Notes: generated from the sequence alone by a model not told the origin. Counted from the first letter of the stretch, positions 16,010 to 25,565 are shown. The stretch: 64,000 nt of DNA from Desulfobacca sp. (GCA_020725545.1 DYEV01000002.1:1-64000), one strand, 5' to 3'. Translations and numbers: made by a program.

Positions 16010-18424
16010 TTACTCCTCGCCTTTTTTCCCTTCTTCTTCTTTCATGAATTTTTTGACCAGCTCCATCATTTCCCGGAGTTTCTGGTCTACCCGGGCGTTG
16101 ATGCTGCCTTCTTCAAAGCCGCCTTCCGGCAAGGGCCGGCCAGCGGGCACGCCCGTCAGGATTTCCATGGCCTCGTCCACGTGCTGGGCGGCCCAAACGT
16201 GGAATTTGCCCTGGCGCACCGCCTCGACGATCTCCGGTTTCAGCATCAGCTGCTGGACGTTGGCTCTTGGGATGATGACGCCGTGACTGCCGTCCAAGCC
16301 CCGGGCTTTGCAGACTTTATAGAATCCTTCGATCTTCCAGTTAACGCCGCCGATGGGTTGAAATTCGCCCCGCTGGCTGACCGAGCCGGTCATGGCGATA
16401 TGCTGGGCAATGGGGACCTCGGCCAGGCAGGAGAGGATGGCGATGAGTTCCGCGGCCGAGGCACTGTCGCCCTCCACCATGCTATAGCTCTGTTCAAAAG
16501 TAAGATGGGCCGAGAGGGTCAGAGGTTTGTCCTGGGCAAAACGGCTGCGCAGAAAACTGGCTAGGATCATCACCCCTTTGGTGTGGATGTTCCCGGACAT
16601 CTTCGATTCCCGTTCGATGGCCACTACCCCTTCCCGACCCAGGGATACTGTCGCCGTGATGCGGCTGGGGCGGGCAAAGGCATAATCCCCCAACATATAT
16701 ACCGAGAGGCCGTTGACCTGCCCCACTACCGCGCCGCTGGTCTCGATGAAGAGCATCCCCTCCTGGATGTAATCCTGCATCTTTTCTTCGAACAAATCGG
16801 AGCGGAAGATCTTTTCGCTGATGGCCTTTTCCATATCTTCGCCCATGATCAAGTCATGGCCGCGGCGTCTGGCATAGAAATTGGCCTCCCGGATGATGTC
16901 CGTTAATTCTCCCACCTGCAGGCTCATTTTGTTCTTATGGTCGGCCAACTCACTGGCATACTCCAAGAACCGGCTGACGGCCGTCTTATGGAGGGGGGCC
17001 AGATGTTCCTTTTCAGTAAAACCTTGCACGAAGGCTAGGAGCTGGGTCTGATGATCCGGCGTGCGCTTCATCTCCCAGTCAAAATCGGCCTTGATTTTAA
17101 AAAACTTGTGGAAATCCTCATCATAGGAATACAGTAGCTGATAGAGCCAGGGGTTGCCGATGAGGATCACCTTGAGCCGCAGCGGGATGGGTTCAGGCCG
17201 CAGGGTCTTAGTGGTAATCAACCCCAACTGCTCGCCTAAATCTTCAATCTTGATCTCCCGCTCTTTGAGGGTCCGCTTCAGGGCCTCATAGGAATAGAAC
17301 CATTTCAGCAGGTCCATGACGTTGATGATCAAGTAGCCGCCGTTGGCCCGGTGCACCGACCCGGGATGGATGAGGGTGAAGTCGGTCAGCAGGGTGCCGA
17401 ACTGGGCCTTGCGTTCGATGCTGCCGAAGAGATTGGGATAGGTAGGGTTGCCTTCCACTACCACTGGCGCCCCCTTACAGGCGGAATTGTCTACAAAGAC
17501 GTTCACCTGATACTGCACGAAGCTGGGCTCGGGAGTGGGAAAGGGAAATGGTGTGGGCTGCCCCGGCCGCCGCTTTAAATCGTCAATATTTTTTAGAATA
17601 TCGTCTTGAACTTCTTTGAGGTAAGTGGTGACCTCGGGCTGCCCCTGGTATTTTTCCACCAGCTCTTCGATGAGGTGGCCTACCACGAAGAGGGCCACAT
17701 CCTGATCCAGCTTCTTTTCGGCCTGCTGGAATTCTTTTTCCATGCGGCGGATCTTGCGGAGGGCCTCGTTCATTTCATTGTGAAGGGCATTGGACTTTTG
17801 CCGCAATTCTTCCCGTTCAGCATCCGTCAGGGCCTTGAGTTCCTCTTCAGTCAAGGGCTTGCCGTCGCGGCCTGGAAAGATCATCATGCCGGCCTGGGAG
17901 ATGTTCAGGATAAAGCCCTCTTCCGTGGCCCGTTGATCCAGCTCTTTAAGGATGTTGTTGCGCTCCTGAGTAAACTGATGCACCAGGGCTTCCCGGCGGT
18001 TGCTGTAATCTTCGCTCTCAAAGATTTCGGGAATCTGGATCTTTAAGGTGTTGATCAGTTCGTCCATGTCATCCCGCAAGACCTTGCCCTGGCCAGTGGG
18101 CAGTTGCAAAGCCCGGGGTTTCTCCGGTTCTTTGAAGTTGTAGACATAGACAAAGTCCGGCGGGGTTTTTTCTGTGGCCGCCAGCTTCTCGACGTAATTG
18201 CGGATCATGGCGGTGCGGCCGGAGCGGGGTTGACCAGAGACATAGATGTTGAAATCGTGGTCTTTCATCCCCAGACCCAGTTCCAGGGCATGCAAAGCCC
18301 GGTTCTGGGCGATCACCTGTTCCGACAGGGAGGCCAGTTCGGCAGTGGTCTCAAAACCCAACTCATCAGGCGTATAGACAGCTCGCAACTCTTCGGGCTT
18401 CAATTCCCAATCATCTCTTGGCAT
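16010..18424 (-). CDS. LonB-like ATP-dependent protease
   Basis: An 804-residue AAA+ protease of the LonB/YcbZ-like group. The N-terminal ATPase part has a degenerate P-loop, GQPRSGRT near residue 64. A long coiled-coil insertion follows at about 150-270 (Glu/Lys-rich). The Walker B-like segment is ANGGYLIINVMDLL. The C-terminal Lon protease domain (about 570-770) carries the Ser-Lys dyad at Ser654 in EGDSASAAE and Lys697 in GGVNWKIEG. It is cytosolic and lacks the Lon N-terminal substrate domain. It is transcribed alone, with short gaps to its neighbours. Such enzymes act in protein quality control. Confidence 0.92.
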   Translation of the reverse strand: MPRDDWELKPEELRAVYTPDELGFETTAELASLSEQVIAQNRALHALELGLGMKDHDFNIYVSGQPRSGRTAMIRNYVEKLAATEKTPPDFVYVYNFKEPEKPRALQLPTGQGKVLRDDMDELINTLKIQIPEIFESEDYSNRREALVHQFTQERNNILKELDQRATEEGFILNISQAGMMIFPGRDGKPLTEEELKALTDAEREELRQKSNALHNEMNEALRKIRRMEKEFQQAEKKLDQDVALFVVGHLIEELVEKYQGQPEVTTYLKEVQDDILKNIDDLKRRPGQPTPFPFPTPEPSFVQYQVNVFVDNSACKGAPVVVEGNPTYPNLFGSIERKAQFGTLLTDFTLIHPGSVHRANGGYLIINVMDLLKWFYSYEALKRTLKEREIKIEDLGEQLGLITTKTLRPEPIPLRLKVILIGNPWLYQLLYSYDEDFHKFFKIKADFDWEMKRTPDHQTQLLAFVQGFTEKEHLAPLHKTAVSRFLEYASELADHKNKMSLQVGELTDIIREANFYARRRGHDLIMGEDMEKAISEKIFRSDLFEEKMQDYIQEGMLFIETSGAVVGQVNGLSVYMLGDYAFARPSRITATVSLGREGVVAIERESKMSGNIHTKGVMILASFLRSRFAQDKPLTLSAHLTFEQSYSMVEGDSASAAELIAILSCLAEVPIAQHIAMTGSVSQRGEFQPIGGVNWKIEGFYKVCKARGLDGSHGVIIPRANVQQLMLKPEIVEAVRQGKFHVWAAQHVDEAMEILTGVPAGRPLPEGGFEEGSINARVDQKLREMMELVKKFMKEEEGKKGEE

Positions 18425-18475
18425 GTTGCCTCCTCGGAATCCTACAAAAATTTGCTTTCCCGCAAGGGGAGTGCC

Positions 18476-19384
18476 TTACTCCGGTGATCGTGGTTGCCAC
18501 AGGCAGAAATCGCCGCAGGCCGTCGCCTCTTCTTCAATCTGGATGGTAGAATGCTCTAAACCGAACTGTTCCCGGAGAAGCGCCGCCATTTCACAGCGGA
18601 CGTCGTCCTGCTTGCGGCTGCCGTTGACGACGGCATGGACGCTTAAGGCGTACAAACCTGAGCTTATGGTCCAAATATGGAGATCGTGAATATTTTTGAC
18701 CGCCGGCACATTTTCCAGGCTTTGGGCCACCGCCTGGATATTCAGGTGACGAGGGGTGGCTTCCATCAGGATCTCGGTGGCCTCCTGGATCAGCCGCCAG
18801 CTGCCGGAAATGATCAAGAGACCGATAAGAAAGCTGGCTAAAGGGTCGAACCAATACCAGCCCCGCCAGAGCATGGCCACTGAGGCCGTAATAGCCACCA
18901 CCGATCCCAAGCCGTCAGCCACCACATGCAAAAAGGCGGAACGCAGGTTGATGGATCGGTGTTGAGAGGGGTAGAGCAGCCAGGCCGAGATGATATTGAC
19001 TGCCAGACCTGCCGAGGCAATGATCAGCATGGGGCCGCTTTTGACCAACGGCGGCTCCCAGAAGCGGTGGTAGGCTTCGTAAAAAATAATGCCGGTAATG
19101 CCCCAAAGGACCAGGCCATTAATCAGGGCGGCCAGGATTTCCAGGCGATGGTACCCATAGGTTTTGGCCGGGGTTGGCGCTTTGGCCGCCCAGTTGATAG
19201 CCACCAGACTGAAGAGCAGGGCGCCCATATCGCTGAACATGTGGCCGGCATCGCTGATCAGGGCCAGGCTGTTGGTCCACAGGCCGCCCAGCAATTCCAC
19301 CAGAAAGAAACCACAGACCAGGACGAGACTGAGGAGCAGGGCGCGGCGGTCTTGGGAACGATGGTGATCATGACTGGCTCCCAT
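18476..19384 (-). CDS. Cation diffusion facilitator (zinc-type exporter)
   Basis: A 302-residue CDF transporter that exchanges divalent metal for protons. Six membrane helices fill residues 15-205. The transport-site pairs are visible in ISDAGHMFSD (helix 2) and HVVADGLGS (helix 5), the HxxxD/DxxxD-type pattern of CzcD/ZitB zinc exporters. There is a His-containing N-terminus (SHDHHRSQD), and a C-terminal cytosolic domain covers about 210-302 (VKNIHDLHIWTISSG). The ATG overlaps the TGA of the upstream Gre-like gene, giving tight translational coupling. Late residues ACGDFC may add a metal site. Confidence 0.92.
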   Translation of the reverse strand: MGASHDHHRSQDRRALLLSLVLVCGFFLVELLGGLWTNSLALISDAGHMFSDMGALLFSLVAINWAAKAPTPAKTYGYHRLEILAALINGLVLWGITGIIFYEAYHRFWEPPLVKSGPMLIIASAGLAVNIISAWLLYPSQHRSINLRSAFLHVVADGLGSVVAITASVAMLWRGWYWFDPLASFLIGLLIISGSWRLIQEATEILMEATPRHLNIQAVAQSLENVPAVKNIHDLHIWTISSGLYALSVHAVVNGSRKQDDVRCEMAALLREQFGLEHSTIQIEEEATACGDFCLWQPRSPE

Positions 19385-19863
19385 CAGTCACCTGCCATGT
19401 GGATTTCCAGGACCTGATAGGACCGGTGGCCGCCAGGCGGATGAAAACCGATGCGTTCGCCAACCTTGCGGCCCAACAAAGCCCGCCCCATGGGCGAGTC
19501 AATGGACAGATACCCCTGGCGCACATCCGCCTCCACGCTGCTCACCAAGTGGAATTCCAGAATTTCCCCGGTGGCCAGATTGCAGACCTTGACCCGGGAA
19601 TTAAACCGCACCTGGGAAGGCTTCAGGTTGTTGCCCACCAGGACTTCCGATTGGGAAATAATCTCCTGGAGCTTGTGGATACGCCGATCCACTTGGGCCT
19701 GACGGCTGCGGGCCTCCCAATAGGATTCATTTTTCTCCAAACGTCCGTCAGCGGCCGCCTCCATGACCTCGGCCAGAATCAGCGGGCGCACAAACCGCCG
19801 CAGCTGCCGCAACTCCTGCAGAAGCTTCCAATACCCCTCTTGGGTTAACAGTGATTTCCTCAT
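19384..19863 (-). CDS. GreA/GreB-like RNA polymerase secondary-channel factor with altered tip
   Basis: 159 residues with the Gre layout: an N-terminal antiparallel coiled coil (about 1-75) and a C-terminal FKBP-like domain (VKVCNLATGEILEFHLVSSVEAD, SPMGRALLGRKVGERIGF). Gre factors rescue backtracked RNA polymerase using two acidic residues at the coiled-coil tip, as in GDxxEN. Here the tip reads DGRLEKNESY, so the two positions hold Arg and Lys. Shifted acids (Asp, Glu) lie next to them. The protein may therefore bind the channel without stimulating cleavage, like Gfh-type inhibitors. It is the first gene of a two-gene unit with the cation exporter. That assignment is inference. Confidence 0.85.
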   Translation of the reverse strand: MRKSLLTQEGYWKLLQELRQLRRFVRPLILAEVMEAAADGRLEKNESYWEARSRQAQVDRRIHKLQEIISQSEVLVGNNLKPSQVRFNSRVKVCNLATGEILEFHLVSSVEADVRQGYLSIDSPMGRALLGRKVGERIGFHPPGGHRSYQVLEIHMAGD

Positions 19864-20082
19864 ACCTTTGGCCTATCTGAAACCGGTTCGCCCGCCCAGC
19901 CCTCGTGGGCCGCCTTCATTACTCTATATCCAAAAAGCAGCAACGGGTCAAGAAAACTTCCTGCGTGACTCTTGTGTCTTTGCCAATTGAGGATGCACTC
20001 CGGACGTGGCCAAGAATCTCTCTTGCCTCCCCGACGGTCTCCAGGTATATATTCAAAAAGACTCTGTTCGGGAGGTTGTCTT

Positions 20083-20865
20083 ATGCCCTTAGACGAAATC
20101 AAAATTACCCGGGCCATCATCGAACGCTATACCGCAAAGCTGTTGGACTGCCTCGATCTGGAGGTGGCCATTGTCGGGGGCGGCGTCTCCGGTCTGGTGG
20201 CTGGCTGGCGCCTGGCCCAAAAAGGCCGCAAAGTGGCCATTTTTGAGCGGAAACTGTCCATCGGCGGCGGCATGTGGGGCGGTGGCATGATGTTTAACGA
20301 AATCGTCGTGCAAAGCGACGCCAAACCCATTCTGGATGAATTGGGTATTGCCTCGCGTCCCTACGACGGTGAATATCATACCGCTGATGCCATCGAAGCC
20401 ACCACCACCTTGGCCTCCCAGGCCGTCAAGGCCGGGGCCAAAATCTTCAACCTGATCACCGTGGAAGATGTCATGGTGCGAGAAAACCGGGTCACCGGCC
20501 TGGTCATCATCTGGACCGCCGTGGAAATGGCCGGATTGCATGTGGACCCCATGACCATCAGGGCTCAACACGTTATCGACTGCACCGGCCATGATGTTGA
20601 GGTGGTCAAAGTGTTTTTGCGGAAAAATCAGCCGGCCTCCCTAAAAACCGCCACCGGCGGTATCGACGGCGAACGCTCCATGTGGGCTGATGTGGGGGAA
20701 CGTCAGACAGTGGAATACACCTCTGAGGTCTACCCCGGCCTCTGGGTGGCCGGTATGACGGCCACCGCGACTTTGGGCACCTTCCGCATGGGCCCCGTCT
20801 TCGGCGGCATGATGCTCTCCGGCGACAAGGTGGCTCAAATGATCAACGACCGGCTGGCCGGTTGA
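20083..20865 (+). CDS. thi4: Thi4-type thiazole synthase, sulfide-using form
   Basis: A 260-residue FAD/NAD-type enzyme that builds adenosine-diphosphate thiazole for thiamine. The dinucleotide fold is [19 protein letters not shown] near residue 28. [17 protein letters not shown] and the C-terminal [27 protein letters not shown] are family signatures. At the position of the sacrificed cysteine of yeast Thi4 the sequence has His ([10 protein letters not shown]), as in methanogen enzymes that use free sulfide catalytically. The start is ATG 20083 with GGAGG 7 bases upstream, so the longer ORF-track start is rejected. No TPP riboswitch was seen in the 219-base leader. GatB follows. Confidence 0.93.
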   Translation: MPLDEIKITRAIIERYTAKLLDCLDLEVAIVGGGVSGLVAGWRLAQKGRKVAIFERKLSIGGGMWGGGMMFNEIVVQSDAKPILDELGIASRPYDGEYHTADAIEATTTLASQAVKAGAKIFNLITVEDVMVRENRVTGLVIIWTAVEMAGLHVDPMTIRAQHVIDCTGHDVEVVKVFLRKNQPASLKTATGGIDGERSMWADVGERQTVEYTSEVYPGLWVAGMTATATLGTFRMGPVFGGMMLSGDKVAQMINDRLAG

Positions 20866-21012
20866 AAAGAGGAAAAGGGAAGGGGGCAGAGTGGTTGGGA
20901 GTCAGTGACAGATGAAAGTAATGGACAACCATAAGATATAATCTCTTTGCCCCCGGAACTTTGACTGTTGACCGCCTCACACCACACCGCTCCCGTTCTC
21001 AGGTACTGAATT

Positions 21013-22443
21013 ATGGATTTTGAAGTCGTTATCGGTCTGGAAGTACACGCCCAGCTTCTCACGCAGAGCAAGATTTTCTGCGGCTGTCCGACCCGGTTCG
21101 GCGCGCCGCCTAATACCCAGGTCTGTCCTGTCTGTCTGGGGATGCCCGGTGTCTTACCGGTTCTCAATCAAAAAGTGGTGGAGTATGGGATAAAGCTGGC
21201 TTTGGCCACCCATTGCCAGATCGCCCCGTACAGCCGCTTCGCCCGGAAAAACTATTTCTACCCTGACCTCCCCAAAGGCTATCAGATCTCCCAATACGAG
21301 CTGCCCTTGGCGGAACACGGCTATGTGGACATCGAAGTGGACGGCGCCCAAAAGCGCATCGGCCTGACCCGGATTCACATGGAAGAGGATGCCGGCAAAC
21401 TCATCCATGACGAACAGTTGCCGGTGAGTTATGTGGATTTAAACCGCACCGGCGTACCCCTCCTGGAAATCGTCAGCGAACCGGATCTGCGCACTCCCGA
21501 AGAGGCGGCGGCGTATCTCAAGGTGCTGCGCAATATCTTGCTCTATCTGGAGATCTGCGACGGCAATATGGAAGAAGGGTCCCTGCGCTGTGACGCCAAT
21601 ATTTCCCTCAGGCCAGTGGGCAGCACCACCTTGGGCGTCAAGACCGAGTTGAAGAATATGAACTCTTTCCGGAATGTGCAGCGGGCCTTGGAATATGAAA
21701 TCCGGCGGCAGCGCAGCCTGCTGGAGGCCGGTGAGGACATCATCCAGGAGACCCGCCTGTGGGACGCCAACCGGGGCAAGACCTTCTCCATGCGGGGCAA
21801 AGAAGAGGCTCACGACTACCGCTATTTCCCTGACCCGGATCTGGTGCCGCTGGTCATCTCGCCGGAGTGGATCGAAGCCGTCAGGGCGACGCTCCCGGAA
21901 CTGCCCGATGCCAAAAAAGCCCGATTTATGAGCCAGTATGACCTCCCTGACTACGATGCCGGCGTCCTCACCGCCGAGAAGGCCTTGGCTGATTACTTTG
22001 AAGACTGTGTCCGGTCATTCCCCCAGGCCAAGAAGGTGAGCAACTGGATCATGTCGGAGCTCATGCGGGAGTTGAAGAAAGAGGACCAGGGCATTGAAAC
22101 CTGTGGGGTGACGCCCCAGGACCTGGCCCGCCTCCTGGCTCTGGTGGAAGAGGGCGCCATCAGCGGCAAGATCGCCAAGAGCGTCTTCATGGACATGATC
22201 GCCACCGGCCAGGAGCCGGATGCCATTGTCAAGGCCAAGGGCCTGAGTCAGATCAGCGACGCCGGTTCCTTGGAGGCCCTGGCCCGGGAGATCCTGGCTG
22301 CCAACCCCAAAGAAGTAGCTGATTACCGGGCTGGCAAGACCAAGGTGATGGGCTTCTTTGTGGGCGAAATCATGAAGAAAACCAAAGGGCAGGCCAACCC
22401 CAAGCTGGTGAATCAGTTGCTGGGGCGCTTGTTGCAGGAATAA
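21013..22443 (+). CDS. gatB: Asp/Glu-tRNA amidotransferase subunit B
   Basis: The 476-residue GatB subunit converts Glu-tRNA(Gln) or Asp-tRNA(Asn) to the amide form. It begins [24 protein letters not shown]. The zinc-ligand cysteines lie in [24 protein letters not shown]. The cradle domain runs to about 290, and [18 protein letters not shown] is a family block. The C-terminal YqeY-like tail domain (about 330-476) binds tRNA. Full length, with an AGG-only ribosome site. gatA and gatC are not in the window, so the complex is encoded at split loci. The spacing from thi4 is 147 bases. Confidence 0.96.
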   Translation: MDFEVVIGLEVHAQLLTQSKIFCGCPTRFGAPPNTQVCPVCLGMPGVLPVLNQKVVEYGIKLALATHCQIAPYSRFARKNYFYPDLPKGYQISQYELPLAEHGYVDIEVDGAQKRIGLTRIHMEEDAGKLIHDEQLPVSYVDLNRTGVPLLEIVSEPDLRTPEEAAAYLKVLRNILLYLEICDGNMEEGSLRCDANISLRPVGSTTLGVKTELKNMNSFRNVQRALEYEIRRQRSLLEAGEDIIQETRLWDANRGKTFSMRGKEEAHDYRYFPDPDLVPLVISPEWIEAVRATLPELPDAKKARFMSQYDLPDYDAGVLTAEKALADYFEDCVRSFPQAKKVSNWIMSELMRELKKEDQGIETCGVTPQDLARLLALVEEGAISGKIAKSVFMDMIATGQEPDAIVKAKGLSQISDAGSLEALAREILAANPKEVADYRAGKTKVMGFFVGEIMKKTKGQANPKLVNQLLGRLLQE

Positions 22444-22504
22444 AGAGCAGAGCACGCCAGAGGTAAGAGGATTGATTCGGTCCGGAGGTTTTTTTGAGGC
22501 AGGA

Positions 22505-22924
22505 CTAAGACCTTGAAAAATTCCTAGTCGTCAAAGCCAGCCAACCCGCGGTGGCCAACCCCCAGACGGCGTTGAAAAAGAGCACCAGCGCCGGAGTCAA
22601 CATGCCCAGCTCCCAACCCAACAGGCCTTTTTGCAAGCGGTAGGGGAAGATGTAAAACAACTGCACAAGGGTGGGCAGGAGGCTATAAACCAGACCCTGG
22701 CGCCAGCGGCTGCCGCGGCCCCAGGGGAGGAGAAAGAGCCAGCCCCAGATGCCGCCCCACACCAGACGGGGATAGAGGAAGGCCGGTGCGAGGGCTGGGG
22801 CCAACTGCACCCCCAGCCATTGGTTAATGCCTTGGAGGCCAAAGTACCAGACCACCAGACTGTTCAAGAGGCCGCCAACCGCACCGGCGGCAAAGGTGAG
22901 GGAGAAGTTGGTCAGAAAGGCCAT
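22505..22924 (-). CDS. Small integral membrane protein, unknown
   Basis: 139 residues, four predicted membrane helices: FAAGAVGGLLNSLVVWYFGL, LAPAFLYPRLVWGGIWGWLFLL, VYSLLPTLVQLFYIF and LVLFFNAVWGLATAGWLAL. The loops carry basic patches (GRGSRWRQG). The first helix has a GxVGGLxNS pattern seen in several small bacterial membrane families. I cannot name one. It ends facing gatB convergently and starts about 77 bases after the NifU-like gene, so the two may be co-transcribed. No catalytic residue is apparent. Confidence 0.7.
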   Translation of the reverse strand: MAFLTNFSLTFAAGAVGGLLNSLVVWYFGLQGINQWLGVQLAPALAPAFLYPRLVWGGIWGWLFLLPWGRGSRWRQGLVYSLLPTLVQLFYIFPYRLQKGLLGWELGMLTPALVLFFNAVWGLATAGWLALTTRNFSRS

Positions 22925-23000
22925 GAAGTTTGCTTGCGCCAGCTCATAGGGGTAAAGAGGCTCAGGGGCTACTCAGGCAAGCCTTTTCGCCCCGAACTTG

Positions 23001-23225
23001 TTAGACGGCTTCGACGGCGGTCAGCCCCGGGACTTCCTGTTTCAGGAGGCGTTCAATACCATTTTTCAGGGTCATCTGGGACATGGGGCAACCTTTGCAA
23101 GCCCCCGTCAACCGAACTTTCACCACACCCTGTTCTACTGCCACTAATTCCACATCACCACCGTCCCGCTGCAGCATGGGACGGATTTTGCCTAAAGCTT
23201 TTTCAACGGCTTCTTTCAAAAACAT
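23001..23225 (-). CDS. NifU C-terminal domain (Nfu-type) iron-sulfur carrier
   Basis: A 74-residue stand-alone Nfu domain that carries a [4Fe-4S] cluster to apo-proteins, usually as a dimer. Residues 5-70 cover the fold, with the paired cysteines in GACKGCPMSQMTLKNGIE (CxxC at about 43-46). The typical lead is IRPMLQRDGGDVELVAVE. The ribosome site is GGAGG just ahead of the ATG. The Fe-S-rich Hdr and Nuo proteins in this window would need such carriers, but there is no local Fe-S assembly operon. Confidence 0.93.
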   Translation of the reverse strand: MFLKEAVEKALGKIRPMLQRDGGDVELVAVEQGVVKVRLTGACKGCPMSQMTLKNGIERLLKQEVPGLTAVEAV

Positions 23226-23344
23226 ATCCTCCTGTTGACATATTCAACCCGATTAAAATTATACATAACCATGCCCCGAGGAGATGTAAAGTCCCCCTCG
23301 GGAAGAAAGTGCTGGCAGAACCCTCGCCAAACGCCGGAATGCGC

Positions 23345-24076
23345 CTACTCCAGCTCAAATACGGCCTCCACGGCCGCGCGAATTTCCTGTTCACCCACCT
23401 CAATGGGCGTGGCAACTTTATCCACTCCGGCTGCCGGCGCCAGCATGCGGGCCTCTTCCCGGGGTATGGGGAAGAAGCGGCCACGGGTGGAAACTTTCTG
23501 GAGGCGTTTTATCTTCAGCCCCTGGGATTTGGCCAACGCTTCGGTCAGCTCTTTAGCCTTTTGCAAAGCCTGCACGCTGGCCTCCTGGATGAGGGCCTCG
23601 AGGCGGGAGTGTTCCCAGAAGGGGCCATGAATCTCGTTGACGCCATGCCGGACCGCCAGATCGATGAGGTCACCCAGGCGAGACGGGTCTTTGATGGTCA
23701 CCTGAAAGTTGTTACTGGCCCGATAGCCGGTGATGGCCGGTTTCTTTCCCTGGCCCCCATAGGTTTGCAGGGGCATGATCCGATAGCCCATACTCTTCAG
23801 GGTATCGCCGGCTTGCAGGAATTTTTTTGCGGCTGCCACAAAGGCTTCGGCCTTTTTGGCATTTTCTGCGGCTGCCACCTGGGCCTGGGGAGCTTCGGTG
23901 AGGATAGTCACCTGGAGTTGGGCGATATCCGGCACCGCCAGTACTTTGCCTTCACCGCTCACCAACGCCAGGGGTGGTCCGGGTTTGGCAGCCTCGTCGG
24001 CCGCCAGCACCTTGGTTCCCGGAACCAGAACCAGCAGGCCGATCAGCAGGAAAATCTTGGGGAGAAATGCGACCAT
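23345..24076 (-). CDS. SIMPL-domain (DUF541) secreted protein
   Basis: 243 residues with a signal peptide (FLPKIFLLIGLLVLVPGTKVLA) and a SIMPL/DUF541 domain from about 35 to the end. Family pattern: ALVSGEGKVLAVPDIAQLQVTILTEAP near the start of the mature protein, then the GYRASNNFQVTIKDPSRLGDLIDLAVRHG block. The last segment, MLAPAAGVDKVATPIEVGEQEIRAAVEAVFEL, is the characteristic final strand. Members are periplasmic or outer-membrane proteins with poorly known roles, including oxidative stress in some bacteria. It lies 83 bases after pdxA. Confidence 0.9.
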   Translation of the reverse strand: MVAFLPKIFLLIGLLVLVPGTKVLAADEAAKPGPPLALVSGEGKVLAVPDIAQLQVTILTEAPQAQVAAAENAKKAEAFVAAAKKFLQAGDTLKSMGYRIMPLQTYGGQGKKPAITGYRASNNFQVTIKDPSRLGDLIDLAVRHGVNEIHGPFWEHSRLEALIQEASVQALQKAKELTEALAKSQGLKIKRLQKVSTRGRFFPIPREEARMLAPAAGVDKVATPIEVGEQEIRAAVEAVFELE

Positions 24077-24159
24077 CTAATCGTCCTTTCTTTTTTGTTC
24101 TTGTCAGGAGGTTTTTTGCGTCCAACCCCAAAAGGCTGGGTTCTCCCACCAGGCTGCCG

Positions 24160-25209
24160 TCATTTTTCCTTTGCCCCGGCAGTCCTGCTTTGGGCCCGGG
24201 TCTGAGCCATCTGAGCTGCCAGACGCAGCGCCGCCTTGAGGCTGCCAGGGTCAGCCTGGCCGGTGCCGGCCAGATCGTAGGCGGTGCCATGATCCACCGA
24301 GGTGCGGATAATGGGGAGGCCTAAGGTGACGTTGACCGCGTCACCAAAATGCAACAGTTTTAAGGGGATTAACCCCTGGTCATGATACATGACCACGACC
24401 GCGGCGAATTCCCCCCGCTGATGCCGGACAAAGATAGTGTCGGCCGGCAGCGGCCCGACGACGTCCAGTCCCTGTTGCCGGGCCGCGGCCACCGCCGGTG
24501 CAATAATCCGGGCCTCTTCATCGCCGAACAGCCCTCCCTCCCCGGCGTGGGGATTCAGAGCCGCCACTCCCAAGCAGGGCCGCTCCAAGCCAAAATCCCT
24601 CTCCAGGGTCCGGGCGGTCAGGGTAAACAACCGGAGCAACTCGGCTTGGGAGAGCCGGTCGGGGACTTGCCGCAGCGGGCAATGGATGGTGGCCAGAACC
24701 ACCCGAAACTCCCCGCCAGCCAACATCATGGCGAAATCGGTGGTCTGGCAGCGTTCGGCCAGCAATTCCGTATGACCGGGGTAATGATAGCCCCCCAGAT
24801 GCATGGCCGCCTTGCTGATGGGGGCCGTGACCACCGCCGCAACCCGGCCGCTTTGGGCCAGATCCACGGCGGTGAGGATATATTCCACCATGGCGGCGCC
24901 GCTCGCCGGCGTGGGACGGCCATAGACCACGGTTTCCGGCGCCAGACGGGAGATCACCAGAATATCAATCGTCCCAGGTCGGAAAGAGCCCTCGGCGGGA
25001 GAGGTCACTGGGTGCAGATCGACCTTGACGCCGCAGATCTTCCGGGCCCGGACCAAAGCCGGCAGATCCCCCACCACCAGGGGCCGGCAGAAATCGTAAA
25101 GGTTAGCCTCTGTCAGGGCCTTGATAATGATCTCGGGGCCGATGCCGGTGATATCTCCCATGGTCACGGCCAGCAGCGGCCGTGCGTCAGGCGCCGGGGT
25201 CATGCTCAA
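24160..25209 (-). CDS. pdxA: 4-hydroxythreonine-4-phosphate dehydrogenase
   Basis: A 349-residue metal- and NAD-dependent enzyme of pyridoxal phosphate synthesis. Motifs: RPLLAVTMGDITGIGPEII at the start, the metal-His segment HYPGHTELLAERC, and a second His in VVMYHDQGLIPLKLLHF. The C-terminal HGTAYDLAGTGQADPGSLKAALRLA is diagnostic. One departure is GDIT where most members have GDPA or GDPS. The start overlaps the end of the glutaredoxin-like gene by 23 bases. PLP synthesis through PdxA implies the DXP-dependent route. pdxJ is not in the window. Confidence 0.95.
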   Translation of the reverse strand: MSMTPAPDARPLLAVTMGDITGIGPEIIIKALTEANLYDFCRPLVVGDLPALVRARKICGVKVDLHPVTSPAEGSFRPGTIDILVISRLAPETVVYGRPTPASGAAMVEYILTAVDLAQSGRVAAVVTAPISKAAMHLGGYHYPGHTELLAERCQTTDFAMMLAGGEFRVVLATIHCPLRQVPDRLSQAELLRLFTLTARTLERDFGLERPCLGVAALNPHAGEGGLFGDEEARIIAPAVAAARQQGLDVVGPLPADTIFVRHQRGEFAAVVVMYHDQGLIPLKLLHFGDAVNVTLGLPIIRTSVDHGTAYDLAGTGQADPGSLKAALRLAAQMAQTRAQSRTAGAKEK

Positions 25210-25444
25210 GCTCCTTTTTTGCCAATAAGGCGGTCAGGGCTGCGGGGTCATAGCCTACCACCACGTCTTCGGCCAGAACCGTTACCGGTACCCGGCGACC
25301 ATCTGTGAGGCGACGCATCTGCCGGAGGTTGCCAAAATTGCCGGCTACATCCAACTCTGTAAAATCCACCCCTTGTTGCCGGAGGAAATCTTTGACTGCC
25401 TGACATTCGCCACAGTTTGGAATGGTAAAGACTTTTAGGACCAT
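25187..25444 (-). CDS. Glutaredoxin-like protein
   Basis: 85 residues from ATG 25444: VLKVFTIPNCGECQAVKDFLRQQGVDFTELDV is a typical glutaredoxin/NrdH strand-helix with a CGEC active site. A cis-proline loop, VPVTVLAEDVVVGYDP, follows. The ORF-track start at 25789 is rejected: the extra 115 residues are low-complexity shadow translation of the opposite strand and the gene upstream. The gene overlaps pdxA at its 3' end. It probably reduces small disulfides or glutathione-like mixed disulfides, but the partner is unknown. Confidence 0.88.
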   Translation of the reverse strand: MVLKVFTIPNCGECQAVKDFLRQQGVDFTELDVAGNFGNLRQMRRLTDGRRVPVTVLAEDVVVGYDPAALTALLAKKELEHDPGA

Positions 25445-25565
25445 GGGTTTTAATTTTGAGCTCCCCGGGGTCGTTGCCAGAGATAATGCCTCTGCCGCCA
25501 ACAGCTGGACAGCGCCCCTCAGCCACAACTCTGCTGCCTTTTTGTTCTTTGCTTCAGACAATCTT

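Noticed and set aside
19972-20082. Longer thi4 start in the ORF track
   Set aside because: No ribosome site before it, while ATG 20083 has GGAGG at the right distance and gives the family's usual N-terminus.
19864-20082. Possible TPP riboswitch before thi4
   Set aside because: The conserved CUGAGA and ACCUGAUCUGG-type blocks are absent.
22631-24205. 524-residue plus-strand ORF across the NifU and SIMPL genes
   Set aside because: It covers three real minus-strand genes in shadow. The sequence is His/Gln/Gly rich without any fold signature.
24382-25308. 308-residue plus-strand ORF opposite pdxA
   Set aside because: Mirror of pdxA codons. pdxA has all family motifs.
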